From Paenibacillus sp. FSL H3-0469 (lineage in GTDB: Bacteria; Bacillota; Bacilli; Paenibacillales; Paenibacillaceae): 64,000 nt of DNA. The notes under the pieces were generated by a model. The model saw only the letters and a program-made list of their open reading frames with translations. It searched no databases and was not told the DNA's origin. The translations under genes were made by a program, and so were the position numbers. Location of the stretch: assembly GCF_038051945.1 (NCBI RefSeq), contig NZ_CP150302.1, positions 3,782,001 to 3,846,000 on the forward strand. The letters are read 5' to 3'. Shown piece after piece: positions 53,642 through 62,503 of this stretch (position 1 is its first letter; the number at the start of each line of letters is the position of its first letter).

Positions 53642-55237
53642 TTATCTTCCGACCATGCCGGTAGAATTAATTAATTTATCAAGCATCTGATCATAGGTTG
53701 TCATAAACCGCGCAGCAGCGCTGTAGGCGTGCTGAAACACCAGCATATTGGACATCTCTTCATCCAGGGACACACCGCTTACAGACTGGCGGCGGGAACT
53801 CACCTGATCCACCAAGTAATCCGAGTTGCTGGCCTGGCGTGTGGCTTCTTGGGATTGGATACCCAATTGCCCGACCATGGAGCTAAGATATGATCCGACT
53901 GTACCGGTCTTGGTGCCATCTGCTGTAGCAAACGTATTGTTATCCTTCATATTGCTGAACAGCAGCGCCAATGTGTTATTCCCTTTAACTACGGATACAT
54001 TGCCTGAGGTGTCTGTAGTAGTACGCAAGGAAGTAGCAAACAGCGTGGGATCAGCAGCGATTTCCGGATTCAGCTTGAGATTGGCAGCAGTGATCGCTTC
54101 TCCAGCTACCGCAGAGGTGAAGAATGGCCGGCCCGAGGTCCCGTTCAACGCATATCCCAGCTGGTGGAGACCGTTCAGACCTTTGACGGTTGTTTTCAAA
54201 TCACCTGGTAGCGGGATAGGCACTGCGCTTCCTGCCAAGAGGGTAGTTTTGGTGCCATCCGCATTAATAATCTCTGAATCCTTGAGCACTGTGGTTCCTG
54301 CGGGCAGGTTAGAGCCTGCCGGTATGGTCACCTGCACTTCACCATTGGCAATGGTATTGGCCATCGTGTCGAGCTGCTTCCTGTAATCTGCTACATAAGT
54401 GTTTTTGGAGAAAAGCATCCCATAAGCTTCACCGGCCTTCAGATCGCCAGAGGCGAACGCTGTATTAAGAAACGCGCTGTCTACAGCCGCAGTTACGGTT
54501 GCTCCTTGAACTAACGGCTGTGTGCCCAGGGATATGTTATATCCGGCATCTGTATCCAGAATGGTGATGTTGGCAATCTTGGACAGCTTGTCCGTCAACA
54601 GGTCGCGCTGGTCGCGCAGATCATTGGCTTTGTCGCCCATGCCTTCGATCTTGGAGATGGATTGATTGAGGTCAGCGATTGAGCTGAGGTAGCTCTGGAT
54701 CTCTTTGCCCTTGACGTCAATGTTGGTGCTTAGATCGCGGTCCAGATTGCTGAGCTGTGTACTCATATAGTTCATGGCATCCGTTAGGGCCTGGGCTGTC
54801 TGCACGACGATCTTGCGGGCTGTGGGATCTTCCGGGTTCTTACTGAGGTCCGACCAGGATTTCCAGAAGTTATCCAGCACGATACGGACACCGGTATCTG
54901 AAGGCTCATTCACGATCGCTTCCAGCTTATCTAAGGTATCCGACTGAATGCTCCAGTTCCCGCTTGCCGAGTTCTCCCCGCGGAACTGATCGTCCAGGAA
55001 CATCTCCCGAATCCGCTCAATGGAACTGAATTCAACCCCGGTTCCCAGTTGCCCAGGCATCGTCGAGTTATTCATACCATAGGCTTCAATCGGGATGGCT
55101 GCCTTCATATTCACACGCTGGCGGGTGTATCCCTCCGTGTTGGCGTTGGCAATGTTGTGGCCGGTGGTATTGAGCGCCGCTGTCTGGGTAAACAGGCTTC
55201 GTCTTGCGGTCTCGATGGAGTGGAATGTAGATGTCAT
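53642..55237 (-). CDS. flgK: Flagellar hook-associated protein FlgK (HAP1)
   Basis: FlgK is the first of the two junction proteins at the hook tip. The N-terminus STFHSIETARRSLFTQTAAL with TGHNIANANTEGYTRQRVNM, and the C-terminal VSGVSLDEEMSNMLVFQHAY, match the family closely. The central region is variable. The 531 residues are near the B. subtilis length (507). It lies between flgN, its probable export chaperone, and flgL. Confidence 0.97.
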   Translation of the reverse strand: MTSTFHSIETARRSLFTQTAALNTTGHNIANANTEGYTRQRVNMKAAIPIEAYGMNNSTMPGQLGTGVEFSSIERIREMFLDDQFRGENSASGNWSIQSDTLDKLEAIVNEPSDTGVRIVLDNFWKSWSDLSKNPEDPTARKIVVQTAQALTDAMNYMSTQLSNLDRDLSTNIDVKGKEIQSYLSSIADLNQSISKIEGMGDKANDLRDQRDLLTDKLSKIANITILDTDAGYNISLGTQPLVQGATVTAAVDSAFLNTAFASGDLKAGEAYGMLFSKNTYVADYRKQLDTMANTIANGEVQVTIPAGSNLPAGTTVLKDSEIINADGTKTTLLAGSAVPIPLPGDLKTTVKGLNGLHQLGYALNGTSGRPFFTSAVAGEAITAANLKLNPEIAADPTLFATSLRTTTDTSGNVSVVKGNNTLALLFSNMKDNNTFATADGTKTGTVGSYLSSMVGQLGIQSQEATRQASNSDYLVDQVSSRRQSVSGVSLDEEMSNMLVFQHAYSAAARFMTTYDQMLDKLINSTGMVGR

Positions 55238-55294
55238 ACTGCGTGTTCCTCCCTTGTGATTGCTGCGGTGAGCGCAGCTCAGCGGATAACCTGA

Positions 55295-55795
55295 TTATCC
55301 ACGGGCATCAAAAAGACCCGGCCGAGTTACACTGCTGCCCTTGTCGGACGGATGATGGTATGTCATTTCCTGATTTGGTCTTCCGACCAGCAAATCCAGG
55401 GAATAATCTATAAAGGTAAGCGACTGCTCAATCAGCTTCTGGTTCAGCTCATTGGCCTTTTTTAATTGCTGCAATGTGCCGGAAAGCTTCTGCTGAATCT
55501 GCAGCAGGCGTGATTTGTCATCGGGATCAAAGACAAGGCGGGACAGCTCGGTAAGATTCAGATTCAGATTGGAGCGGATTCCAACCCCCTGCAAAAACTC
55601 GAAGGCCGCTTCTGCACGCCGTTCTTCCAGCTGTCCGATCACCTTCATCAGCTTGGACTCGCGGTTCAGGATATCAATAAGACCCTCCACCTTGTTGTCC
55701 ATAATGGTCTGTTTCTTGACTGCGGCCAGATCCAGCATCTGCACATGCGCCTCGTCCAGCCGCTCAAGCAAGTCTAATAATGTTGTAAGTGCCAT
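55295..55795 (-). CDS. flgN: FlgN-family export chaperone
   Basis: FlgN binds FlgK and FlgL before export. The product is a helical protein of 166 residues (LLDLLERLDEAHVQMLDLAA, then LMKVIGQLEERRAEAAFEF and LLQIQQKLSGTLQQLKKANE). The frame can start at GTG 55807, directly after the flgM stop, but ATG 55795 has AGGTGA nine bases upstream and is preferred. It matches B. subtilis yvyG in position. Confidence 0.87.
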   Translation of the reverse strand: MALTTLLDLLERLDEAHVQMLDLAAVKKQTIMDNKVEGLIDILNRESKLMKVIGQLEERRAEAAFEFLQGVGIRSNLNLNLTELSRLVFDPDDKSRLLQIQQKLSGTLQQLKKANELNQKLIEQSLTFIDYSLDLLVGRPNQEMTYHHPSDKGSSVTRPGLFDARG

Positions 55796-55807
55796 GGGTG
55801 TTTTCAC

Positions 55808-56095
55808 CTAATTCTCGGAGGATTGCTTAAAGTAGGGGGCGAGTGTCTCGGCGAGCTTGGCTGCGTCAACCTGGTAGGTACCTGCGGATACTTGCTGTTT
55901 CAGGCTTTCGATCTTGTTCGCACGTTCAGTGTCAATCTTCCCGCTCTTCTGTGCCTGAAGCAGCTTGATGGCTTCATCCGAAATCGATACCTCATCCTTG
56001 CGTGTACTCTTCTTCATCTGTTCCTGCCTTTGCGATTCCGCACTTCGTTGGTATGGATTAATCGCATTGATTCGTCCGGCATCGTTAATTTTCAT
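55808..56095 (-). CDS. flgM: Anti-sigma-D factor FlgM
   Basis: FlgM holds sigma-D inactive until the hook is complete. The 95 residues have the short start INDAGRINAINPYQRSAESQ, a charged linker (RKDEVSISDEAIKLLQAQ) and the sigma-binding helices (ERANKIESLKQQVSAGTYQV, DAAKLAETLAPYF). AAGGAAGGTG lies before the ATG. A terminator sits only 20 bases upstream, so flgM may depend on readthrough from yvyF. Confidence 0.93.
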   Translation of the reverse strand: MKINDAGRINAINPYQRSAESQRQEQMKKSTRKDEVSISDEAIKLLQAQKSGKIDTERANKIESLKQQVSAGTYQVDAAKLAETLAPYFKQSSEN

Positions 56096-56116
56096 AACTT
56101 CACCTTCCTTCTGTAA

Positions 56117-56151
56117 TAAAAAAGCCGATAATCTTTACTAAGTTTATCGGC
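56117..56151 (-). terminator. Terminator between yvyF and flgM
   Basis: On the minus strand GCCGATAA and TTATCGGC pair around ACTTAGTAAAGA and are followed by TTTTTTATT. Only about 20 bases remain before the flgM start. Confidence 0.85.
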
Positions 56152-56200
56152 CCCTGTTGAAACATTCTTTATAGCTGCAAGCGTTTTTTTGCAGAATTGT

Positions 56201-56608
56201 TTAGTTGCGGAACTTGTCCACCGCGCGGTAAGCGCCATCTGGAGCCTTCTTGGAAGCGCTCGAGTCTGCACTTTCCTTGGCTGCATTGGCAAGGTCCTTG
56301 GTCAGACGGCTGCGGCAGCTGTCGCACATATGCCCGTCCCGGATCAGGGTTCCGCATACCTCACAAGGGTACATCATATTAGGCGCATTGGCGATGGAAA
56401 TCCGGCCCTCCCGGATAAAACGTGTGATTTCCTTGATGGAAATATCGGTGGCATCGGACAGTTCCTGTATGTTGGTGCCTCTATTTTTACGCAAATATTC
56501 TACACAGATTTCATATTCATGCTCTAACTCTTTGATGCAGGGCTGGCACAGGTTCATCAGGTTCTTGACATATAACCGGCCGCATCTCGGACAATTGTCT
56601 ACATTCAT
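56201..56608 (-). CDS. yvyF: YvyF-like flagellar-operon protein with zinc-ribbon motifs
   Basis: This 135-residue protein has two zinc-binding pairs at each end: CPRC with CQPC near residues 5-23, and CEVC with CDSC near 82-100. Between them lies a helix-turn-helix-like stretch (ELSDATDISIKEITRFIREG, RISIANAP). It is the yvyF/TIGR03826 type found beside flgM in Bacilli; its role is not established, though a regulatory job is suggested by the fold. It begins 142 bases after comFC on the same strand. Confidence 0.85.
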   Translation of the reverse strand: MNVDNCPRCGRLYVKNLMNLCQPCIKELEHEYEICVEYLRKNRGTNIQELSDATDISIKEITRFIREGRISIANAPNMMYPCEVCGTLIRDGHMCDSCRSRLTKDLANAAKESADSSASKKAPDGAYRAVDKFRN

Positions 56609-56749
56609 TTCTACCGCGGCTCCCTTCTATCATTCTGCACAACTCATGAATCGCTTATGCTACTAAGATTACATGATCGCCGAAGATCCGTCTATGATTA
56701 GTATCGGTCAGGGAAGCGGTTTTATTGAATTCCAGAGCGGCAGCTGCTG

Positions 56750-57631
56750 CTAGGAACGGGCCCAGGTCAGAGAGTATATCTCGGCAGTACAATCCAGGCT
56801 GCGGCAGAGCTGCTGAAGCGCCCCGGCGCAGGCACGAATCGTACTTCCGGTAGTGTAGATATCATCGACAATGATGATTTGCAGGGGGCGCTGTTCAAGC
56901 TGATGCGTCGCATGGGAATGTAAGTATTCACTCAGACTTTGCAGAACCGCTGAATCTGTATTTCCGGCAAAAGCATGCTTCATATCGGCCAGCCGCTCCC
57001 TTCTGCTTTTGAAGCTCTGCTTGGCAGTATGATGGGTGCGGACCAGCAGCGGAAGCTGAGGGACCCCTCTGCGCAGGGATACTACTTCAGCCAGCCGCTC
57101 CGCCTGATTGAAGCCCCGCTCCGACAAACGAACAGCGCTCACAGGCACAGGGACCAGCAAATCGGCTTGCCATAGGTTAGAACGCATACGAAGCTTTGAT
57201 CGTAATACAGGGAGTGGCTCGCTGAAAAAATCACCTTGTAGCGCTCCATTCAGTTGTTGTCCACTCTGTTCTTGTTGCAGCAGCGCGTATGCCCTGTCCA
57301 GCATCAGACCAAGCAGGGGCGCAAGCCGCTCATTCCCCCGGTATTTATACTGGCCTAGTATTTCTCGCATATCACTGGTGTACGCTACTGCACTCCGGTT
57401 GCACCGGATCGGTAAGTGCCCATGGCTCCGGCTGCAATCGGGACAGCCCACATGACGTCCGCAGGTCTGGCACCGGGGAACGCGAATCCATGGAATGCTG
57501 CTCTGGCAGTGTACGCAGATTCCGGGCCATTCGGGGGAAGGACGGCCTCTGCGGCCGCAAAACAGACATTCCGGCTGCGAAGGCGCGATCAGGGAGCGGG
57601 CTTGCTTCATCCATGACGTCAGGTGACGCAT
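56750..57631 (-). CDS. comFC: ComFC-family phosphoribosyltransferase-like competence protein
   Basis: ComFC acts in DNA uptake together with ComFA. The 293 residues contain an N-terminal zinc finger (CLFCGRRG, CVHCQ and CQTCGRHVGCPDC, about 20-70) and a type I PRTase domain with KYRGNERLAPLLG, LVPVPVSAVRLSERGFNQAE and the PRPP loop IIIVDDIYTTGST. The frame extends to 57727, but TTAGGAGGATTACA places the start at ATG 57631. It follows comFA at 111 bases, as in Bacillus. Confidence 0.93.
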   Translation of the reverse strand: MRHLTSWMKQARSLIAPSQPECLFCGRRGRPSPEWPGICVHCQSSIPWIRVPRCQTCGRHVGCPDCSRSHGHLPIRCNRSAVAYTSDMREILGQYKYRGNERLAPLLGLMLDRAYALLQQEQSGQQLNGALQGDFFSEPLPVLRSKLRMRSNLWQADLLVPVPVSAVRLSERGFNQAERLAEVVSLRRGVPQLPLLVRTHHTAKQSFKSRRERLADMKHAFAGNTDSAVLQSLSEYLHSHATHQLEQRPLQIIIVDDIYTTGSTIRACAGALQQLCRSLDCTAEIYSLTWARS

Positions 57632-57742
57632 TGTAATCCTCCTAATAAAATAGAATGTGCAGAGTTTAAAAGTACAGAGTGTATAGAACTCAAATTGTGG
57701 GAGCTGGGCATTCACAGCTATTTCCAAGAAATCCTCACAAAA

Positions 57743-59771
57743 TTATTTGAACTTGAGATATCCCTGTCTACGGGCAATCGAATTCATACTGCGGATCTGT
57801 GATATAGCGGCGCGCTGCGAGCGGCTCCATTCTGCCGAAGCGAAGATGACGTTGCCTGCCGGATCATCCTTGGAGCGCCCCGCCCGGCCCGCCATCTGTA
57901 CCAAGGCCGCTTCATCAAACAGTCCGCTGTCCGCATCAAGAATAAACACATCACTATGGGGTACTGTAACCCCACGCTCCAATATCGTTGTCGTTACCAG
58001 CAGGGAAATAGTACAATCCCGGAACTGAAGTACCTTCTCTGCCCTGTCCGGATCTTGAGAGGAGGTTCCCTCTATAGATATTCCGGGAAATATCCGCCGC
58101 AGAAGCTGTAGCAGTCCCTCAATGTGGGCAATCCGTGAGACAAAGAGGAAAATCTGTGCCTTACGGTCAAGGGACCGCTGTAACGCTGAACGCAGTCCTG
58201 CCGGAAGTCTCCCCTGCTTCAGGCAACGAGCGAGCGGCGGCATATGAAGATGGCGCGGAACCGGCAAGGGATGGCCGTGAAAGCGGACCGGAACTCTCGC
58301 ATGCGGCAATCTGCCGGCACGGGCAAGTCGCTGCAGCTCCGCAGGCGGCGTGGCAGAGAGAAGGATGAATCGTCCGCCCGGCTTGCAGACCTGCCTTGCG
58401 GCATAGTCCAGCATAGGATCGTTATGATAGGGAAATGCATCGATCTCATCGATGATGACCAGATCGAAGGCCTGGTTAAACCGCAGCAGCTGGTGCGTGG
58501 TCGCCAGGGTGATCCGGCGGCGGCGCAAGCGGTCCTCGCTGCCTCCGTACAGCACGGCGGGTATATCCGCCGGGAAGGCTCTCGCCAGGCGCGGCGCAAG
58601 CTCCAGCACGACGTCACGACGCGGCGTGGCGATCAGCGCCCGGCCCCCGGCGGCGAGCGCCGCGTCCAGGAGCGGGAAGATCATCTCCGTCTTCCCCGCT
58701 CCCGTCACTGCCCAGAGCAGGAACCGCTCTGGGCCCGGGCCGGCGGAGCGCCTGCGCGGCTCCGCCAGGAACCCGAGCGCGGCGGCGGCGGCGGCCGCCT
58801 GCGCTGCGCTAAGCCCCCCACCGGCGCGCCGCTACGGTGGGGGACACGCCGGCCGTGCAGCGCACGGCCGGCAGCGGTGCGCTGCGCAGCAGCAGCGCAC
58901 AAGCCCGGCTGCGCCCCAGTGCGAGGCAGGCCTCGCAATAGGCGCAGCCGGCAAGGCCGCACGCGGCGCAGGCCGTGCGGCCCGTGGGTACGCTGCCGCA
59001 GCGCAGGCAGCGCGGCACTTCGCGGCGGCGCAGACCTAGCCGCGCGGCGCCCGCAGGGCCCTGGACGGCGGCCGTAAGCCGCAGCCGTCCCTGGAGATAG
59101 GCGAGCTGCGCCGCAGCCCGCCAATGCTCCGCCAGTTCCGGGAGCTGCTCGGCCACCAGTGCCTCTGCTTCACCCTGAAGCAGAGAACGCCCGTCCAGTG
59201 CTGCGACCAGGCGGTCTGCTCCCGCTGCAAGCACCTCCATTTCCCTCCTCCGTAAGCTCTCCTGTTCGTTCCTTCGCAATTTTGTCCTCGTACTCGCCTG
59301 CACGCCGACCTGTTCGTTCTCTTGCCAATTCTCCCTCACATTCCCCTGTCCATCCGCCTGTTCGTTCCCCCACACACCCTCCAATCTCCCATACCTGCTC
59401 CATCCCCTGTCCTCCGGCAGCCTGTACACCTTAGCCTCCTCAAAAGGCCACCCTTCGCCCCGTCCCCCTCCAGCAGCCCGCTCCGCCCGGATCTCCGCCT
59501 TCAAAAGAACTGCGGCGGATTTCCGCCAGGCTGCCTCATCCCAGCGCCGCATCTGGTCCGTGAACTGGCAGGCTGCTGCCAGCTTCACTGCCCAGCCCAA
59601 TGGCAGTGACCGGGAGAGCAGCACAACCCGGTCTGCCGCTTGGTTTTCCTGCGCTTCCAACTGCCCTCCCCAACCCTCACCCGCCCACCATAATTCATCC
59701 ACCCCCAGATTTAACGAAATCCGGGCCTGCCACTCTCCACCCTGCTCCACCACATACACAGCCACCTTCAA
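57743..59771 (-). pseudogene. comFA: comFA DNA helicase, split by a frameshift
   Basis: ComFA is the ATP-driven motor that pulls single-stranded DNA into competent cells. The first part (59771 to about 58811) has a long Paenibacillus-type N-region and a zinc finger (CLRCGS, CAACG, CAYCEAC), ending ...VAARRWGA at TAG 58811-58809. The second part (from about 58831) continues GGLSAAQAAAA, then Walker A in WAVTGAGKTEM, the VIIDEIDAFPY box and motif VI, AGRAGRSKDD. They lie in different frames and overlap at a G6 run (58814-58819). In intact ComFA a W-x-G-x-L-S segment spans this point, so one lost or two added bases would restore it. The preferred start is TTG 59771 behind AGGGGG, since a terminator covers the upstream in-frame GTG 59843. 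Sequencing error is quite possible. Confidence 0.82.
59261..59367 (-). repeat. Three 48-bp-spaced copies of an 11-mer inside comFA
   Basis: CCTGTTCGTTC occurs at 59261, 59309 and 59357 on the plus strand, exactly 48 bases apart. In the protein this gives NEQ every 16 residues (NEQADGQGNV, NEQVGVQAST, NEQESLRRRE). The units have otherwise diverged. Confidence 0.8.
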
Positions 59772-59804
59772 TCCCCTCGCCCCCTTATCCTCTGATGCAC
59801 AACA

Positions 59805-59843
59805 AAAAAGCACACCGCCCCATTCCTGGAGAGTGCGCTTCAC
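59805..59843 (-). terminator. Terminator after the small glycosyltransferase-like gene
   Basis: On the minus strand AAGCGCAC and GTGTGCTT pair and are followed by TTTTG. It overlaps the earliest possible comFA start and argues that comFA begins further in, at 59771. Confidence 0.75.
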
Positions 59844-59865
59844 CCGTAACTTACATATTTTCCTG

Positions 59866-60309
59866 TCATTCGCCGTGCTTGGATGAGAATCTCCCGCTTC
59901 CCGGCAACCGCATCATCCGCAGCGGCAGCAGCGGCTCCTGAACCCGCAGATCCACTGTAACCCCCTGCAGGAGTGCATCCCTGTCCGCGAGACCGTATAA
60001 CGGCACCGCAGGCGCAAATTCAATAGAAGAGTTGTAATAAGCCATCCGTGAGGCTACCGCCATGGTCCTGTCCTCTGAACCGTCATCCACCAGGGTGACC
60101 TGCAAGGGCCTGCCGATCCAGCAAGCATGCACTGCAAAGACCCTGAGATACCACTCCAACACGGCCTCATGATTACGGGTAATCAGAATATAGTGAAGCC
60201 GCTTACCAGTCCGTGCTGCTGCCCGGGTCTCTTCCCGATGATGCAGGAGTTGAACAAGGGCTGCTGCGGATGCATAAATAGAGATAATCCAGATTAACTG
60301 GGCGATCAT
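59866..60309 (-). CDS. Small membrane-anchored protein with a glycosyltransferase-2-like motif
   Basis: The 147-residue product begins with one membrane helix (MIAQLIWIISIYASAAALVQ). The following soluble part includes HYILITRNHEAVLEWYLRVF and VTLVDDGSEDRTMAVASRM, which resembles the start of a family-2 glycosyltransferase: a strand, then DDGSxDxT. The rest of that enzyme (DxD and acceptor site) is absent, so it is either a truncated derivative or a small fold of its own. GGGAGGTG lies eight bases before the ATG at 60309; a longer frame reaches 60336. It stands between degU and comFA with its own terminator. The function is unknown. Confidence 0.65.
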   Translation of the reverse strand: MIAQLIWIISIYASAAALVQLLHHREETRAAARTGKRLHYILITRNHEAVLEWYLRVFAVHACWIGRPLQVTLVDDGSEDRTMAVASRMAYYNSSIEFAPAVPLYGLADRDALLQGVTVDLRVQEPLLPLRMMRLPGSGRFSSKHGE

Positions 60310-60561
60310 GAAGATGCACCTCCCTCTTATACCCACACTATATGCCGGTGATAAAAGGACGGTGACAGCCCACTAGCGCGGGAGCCTCTCCCGCCAGTTT
60401 AACTTAGGGTACATATTTAAGTTAGCATTTTGCAAAATTCGAATAGAGTGCGGACTGAAACAATACTATGGCTGCAGCTCGCGGCTGCATACAAGTTATG
60501 TACCGTTTATAAGGATCATTAGGATTCTCCAAAACGCTCAGTTAAAAGTTTATGAGGGAAG

Positions 60562-61284
60562 CTATAAAGTTACCCAGCCATATTTGATAGAATTAATTAC
60601 AGCCTGCGTGCGGTCATCCACTTCCATCTTTTGCAGAATACTGCTGACATGGTTTTTGACCGTCTTCTCACTGATAAACAGATACTCCCCGATCATCTTG
60701 TTGCTCTTGCCCTCTGCCATCAAGCGAAGCACCTCTGCCTCACGGCGGGTCAGCGGATTGTTATCGCCTGCAACGAATTTGACACCGGCTTCCTTCACAG
60801 CCGTCTCGGCCATAGCGCCAGTCTCGTTAAGGTATGTCATACGCCGCAGCTGATTAATCAGCTTGCCGGTCACCTTCGGATGGATAAAAGCATGTCCTTC
60901 GCATACAGAGCGGATCGCATTAATCAGCGACTCGGCTTCCATATCCTTCAGCAGGTATCCGTTCGCCCCCTTACGCAGCGTCTCAAACACGTAGCTTTCA
61001 TCATCATGAATCGAGAGGATAATCACTTTGACATCCGGGAACATTTCACGGAGCTTTTGCGTAGCCTCCACGCCGTTCTCAATGGGCATATTGATATCCA
61101 TCAGCACGATATCCGGCTTGTTGCCGTTGCAGAATTCAAGCACCTGGATGCCGTCCCCGCATTCGCCTATGACCTCGATGTCATCCTCCATATTCAAAAT
61201 ACGCTTAAGCCCTTCACGAAACAATTGATGATCATCGGCCAAAAGAACTTTAATGGGCGCTTTGCCAGAGTTTTGGTTCTCCAT
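60562..61284 (-). CDS. degU: Response regulator DegU
   Basis: DegU is the NarL-type regulator of secreted enzymes, motility, biofilm and competence. The receiver domain has the acidic pair LLADDHQLF, the phosphoacceptor Asp63 in [10 protein letters not shown] and [11 protein letters not shown]. The LuxR-type helix-turn-helix fills about 175-235 ([40 protein letters not shown]). The ATG at 61284 follows AAAGGAG; the longer frame to 61311 lacks support. It starts four bases past degS, so both are coupled. The 240-residue length is a little above B. subtilis DegU (229). Confidence 0.96.
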   Translation of the reverse strand: MENQNSGKAPIKVLLADDHQLFREGLKRILNMEDDIEVIGECGDGIQVLEFCNGNKPDIVLMDINMPIENGVEATQKLREMFPDVKVIILSIHDDESYVFETLRKGANGYLLKDMEAESLINAIRSVCEGHAFIHPKVTGKLINQLRRMTYLNETGAMAETAVKEAGVKFVAGDNNPLTRREAEVLRLMAEGKSNKMIGEYLFISEKTVKNHVSSILQKMEVDDRTQAVINSIKYGWVTL

Positions 61285-61288
61285 CACA

Positions 61289-62461
61289 TTACTCCTTTCC
61301 CTTTTCCACATTCGTCGGAATGTGAATTACGATTGTTGTGCCCTGGTTCTCGGCTGACTGTATTTCCATTCTTCCCTCCAGCAATTCCACGCGTTCGCGC
61401 ATACCCACCAGACCGAAGCTTTCCCGGTTGGCTTGTTCACTGATTTTTTTCACATTGAAGCCTAAGCCATTGTCTTTCACGACAATCTTGATCAATTGAG
61501 CCTGATAAGTAATCTCCACCAGCACGTAACTCGGATAAGCATGCTTCGCCGCATTGGACAGACCCTCCTGCACCAGCCGGTATACCGCCGCTTCCATCGC
61601 TGAGGACAAACGGTGCTCCTTCCCCCTGGTTTCAAAAGAGGTACGGATTTTCGTCTTCTCCTCATAATCATGCACATACTTCCGCAGAGTCGGAATCAGC
61701 CCCAAATCATCAAGCGCCATCGGACGCAGGTTGAAAATCACCTTGCGCATTTCTTCCAGGCTGTATCTTACCTGCCCCTTTAAGTCTATTACTTCGGCTT
61801 GTACCAACCCAAATTCCTGCTTTACCAGCATTCTTTCTACAATTTCCGTCCTTAGGACTAGATTCGCCAGCATTTGAGCAGGACCGTCATGAATTTCCCG
61901 GGCAATTCTTTTCCGTTCCTCTTCCTGAGCCAGGATTATTTTGAGTCCGATCATCTGGCGGTTCTTCGCAGATTCGACAATTCGCGTCACTTGACCTAGT
62001 TCTCCGGACAGATATTCCAGGACAACGCTCATTTGCGAACCAATCGATTCGGCACGCTCTACAGAATTTTCGACACTGCGAACCCGCATTTGCAGTTCAT
62101 CGCGTCTGTTCCGCAGATAGGCCTCCCTCTCCCTCGTCATCATCAGCTCCAGCTGCAGCTCCGTCGCCTTCTCATAGGCAATCCGGATATCCTTCTCCGT
62201 GTAGCGGACAAAATCCCGGCTGACCTCTGTCAGCCGGATCCGGGAGCGGTGGTACTGCTGCTCCAGCTTGTCTACCTTTTGCAATGTTTCATCCGTTTCT
62301 TCCATAACCCGCTGCAGCTCTTTGTTGAGTGCAGCAAGCTCATCCCGTGCCACCTGCAATATTTCGAATATCTGATACTTGCTGCTCTCCATCACGTCGA
62401 TGGTGTTCTTAATCACCCGATCTATTGCATCGGCCTGAAATTCCACGGATGCTTGCCCCAT
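61289..62461 (-). CDS. degS: Cytoplasmic sensor histidine kinase DegS
   Basis: DegS phosphorylates DegU in response to intracellular cues. It has no membrane segment. Residues 1-180 form the long coiled sensor domain (DELAALNKELQRVMEETDET, DRVIKNTIDVMESSKYQIFE). The phosphoacceptor His191 lies in RIAREIHDGPAQMLANLVLR. The ATPase domain has LVQEGLSNAAKHAYPSYVLV, VVKDNGLGFNVKK and SFGLVGMRERVELL. The 390-residue length matches B. subtilis DegS (385). The pair lies directly upstream of comF, as in Bacillus. Confidence 0.96.
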   Translation of the reverse strand: MGQASVEFQADAIDRVIKNTIDVMESSKYQIFEILQVARDELAALNKELQRVMEETDETLQKVDKLEQQYHRSRIRLTEVSRDFVRYTEKDIRIAYEKATELQLELMMTREREAYLRNRRDELQMRVRSVENSVERAESIGSQMSVVLEYLSGELGQVTRIVESAKNRQMIGLKIILAQEEERKRIAREIHDGPAQMLANLVLRTEIVERMLVKQEFGLVQAEVIDLKGQVRYSLEEMRKVIFNLRPMALDDLGLIPTLRKYVHDYEEKTKIRTSFETRGKEHRLSSAMEAAVYRLVQEGLSNAAKHAYPSYVLVEITYQAQLIKIVVKDNGLGFNVKKISEQANRESFGLVGMRERVELLEGRMEIQSAENQGTTIVIHIPTNVEKGKE

Positions 62462-62503
62462 TTCTATCGAATCGTATTAAAGGCTTTCCTTTATACTAAC
62501 ATA

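Noticed and set aside
58244..59124. Several long open frames on both strands in the GC-rich comFA region
   Set aside because: High G+C removes stop codons by chance. The translations are Arg/Ala/Pro-rich, and only the minus-strand frames with zinc-finger and helicase motifs are credible.
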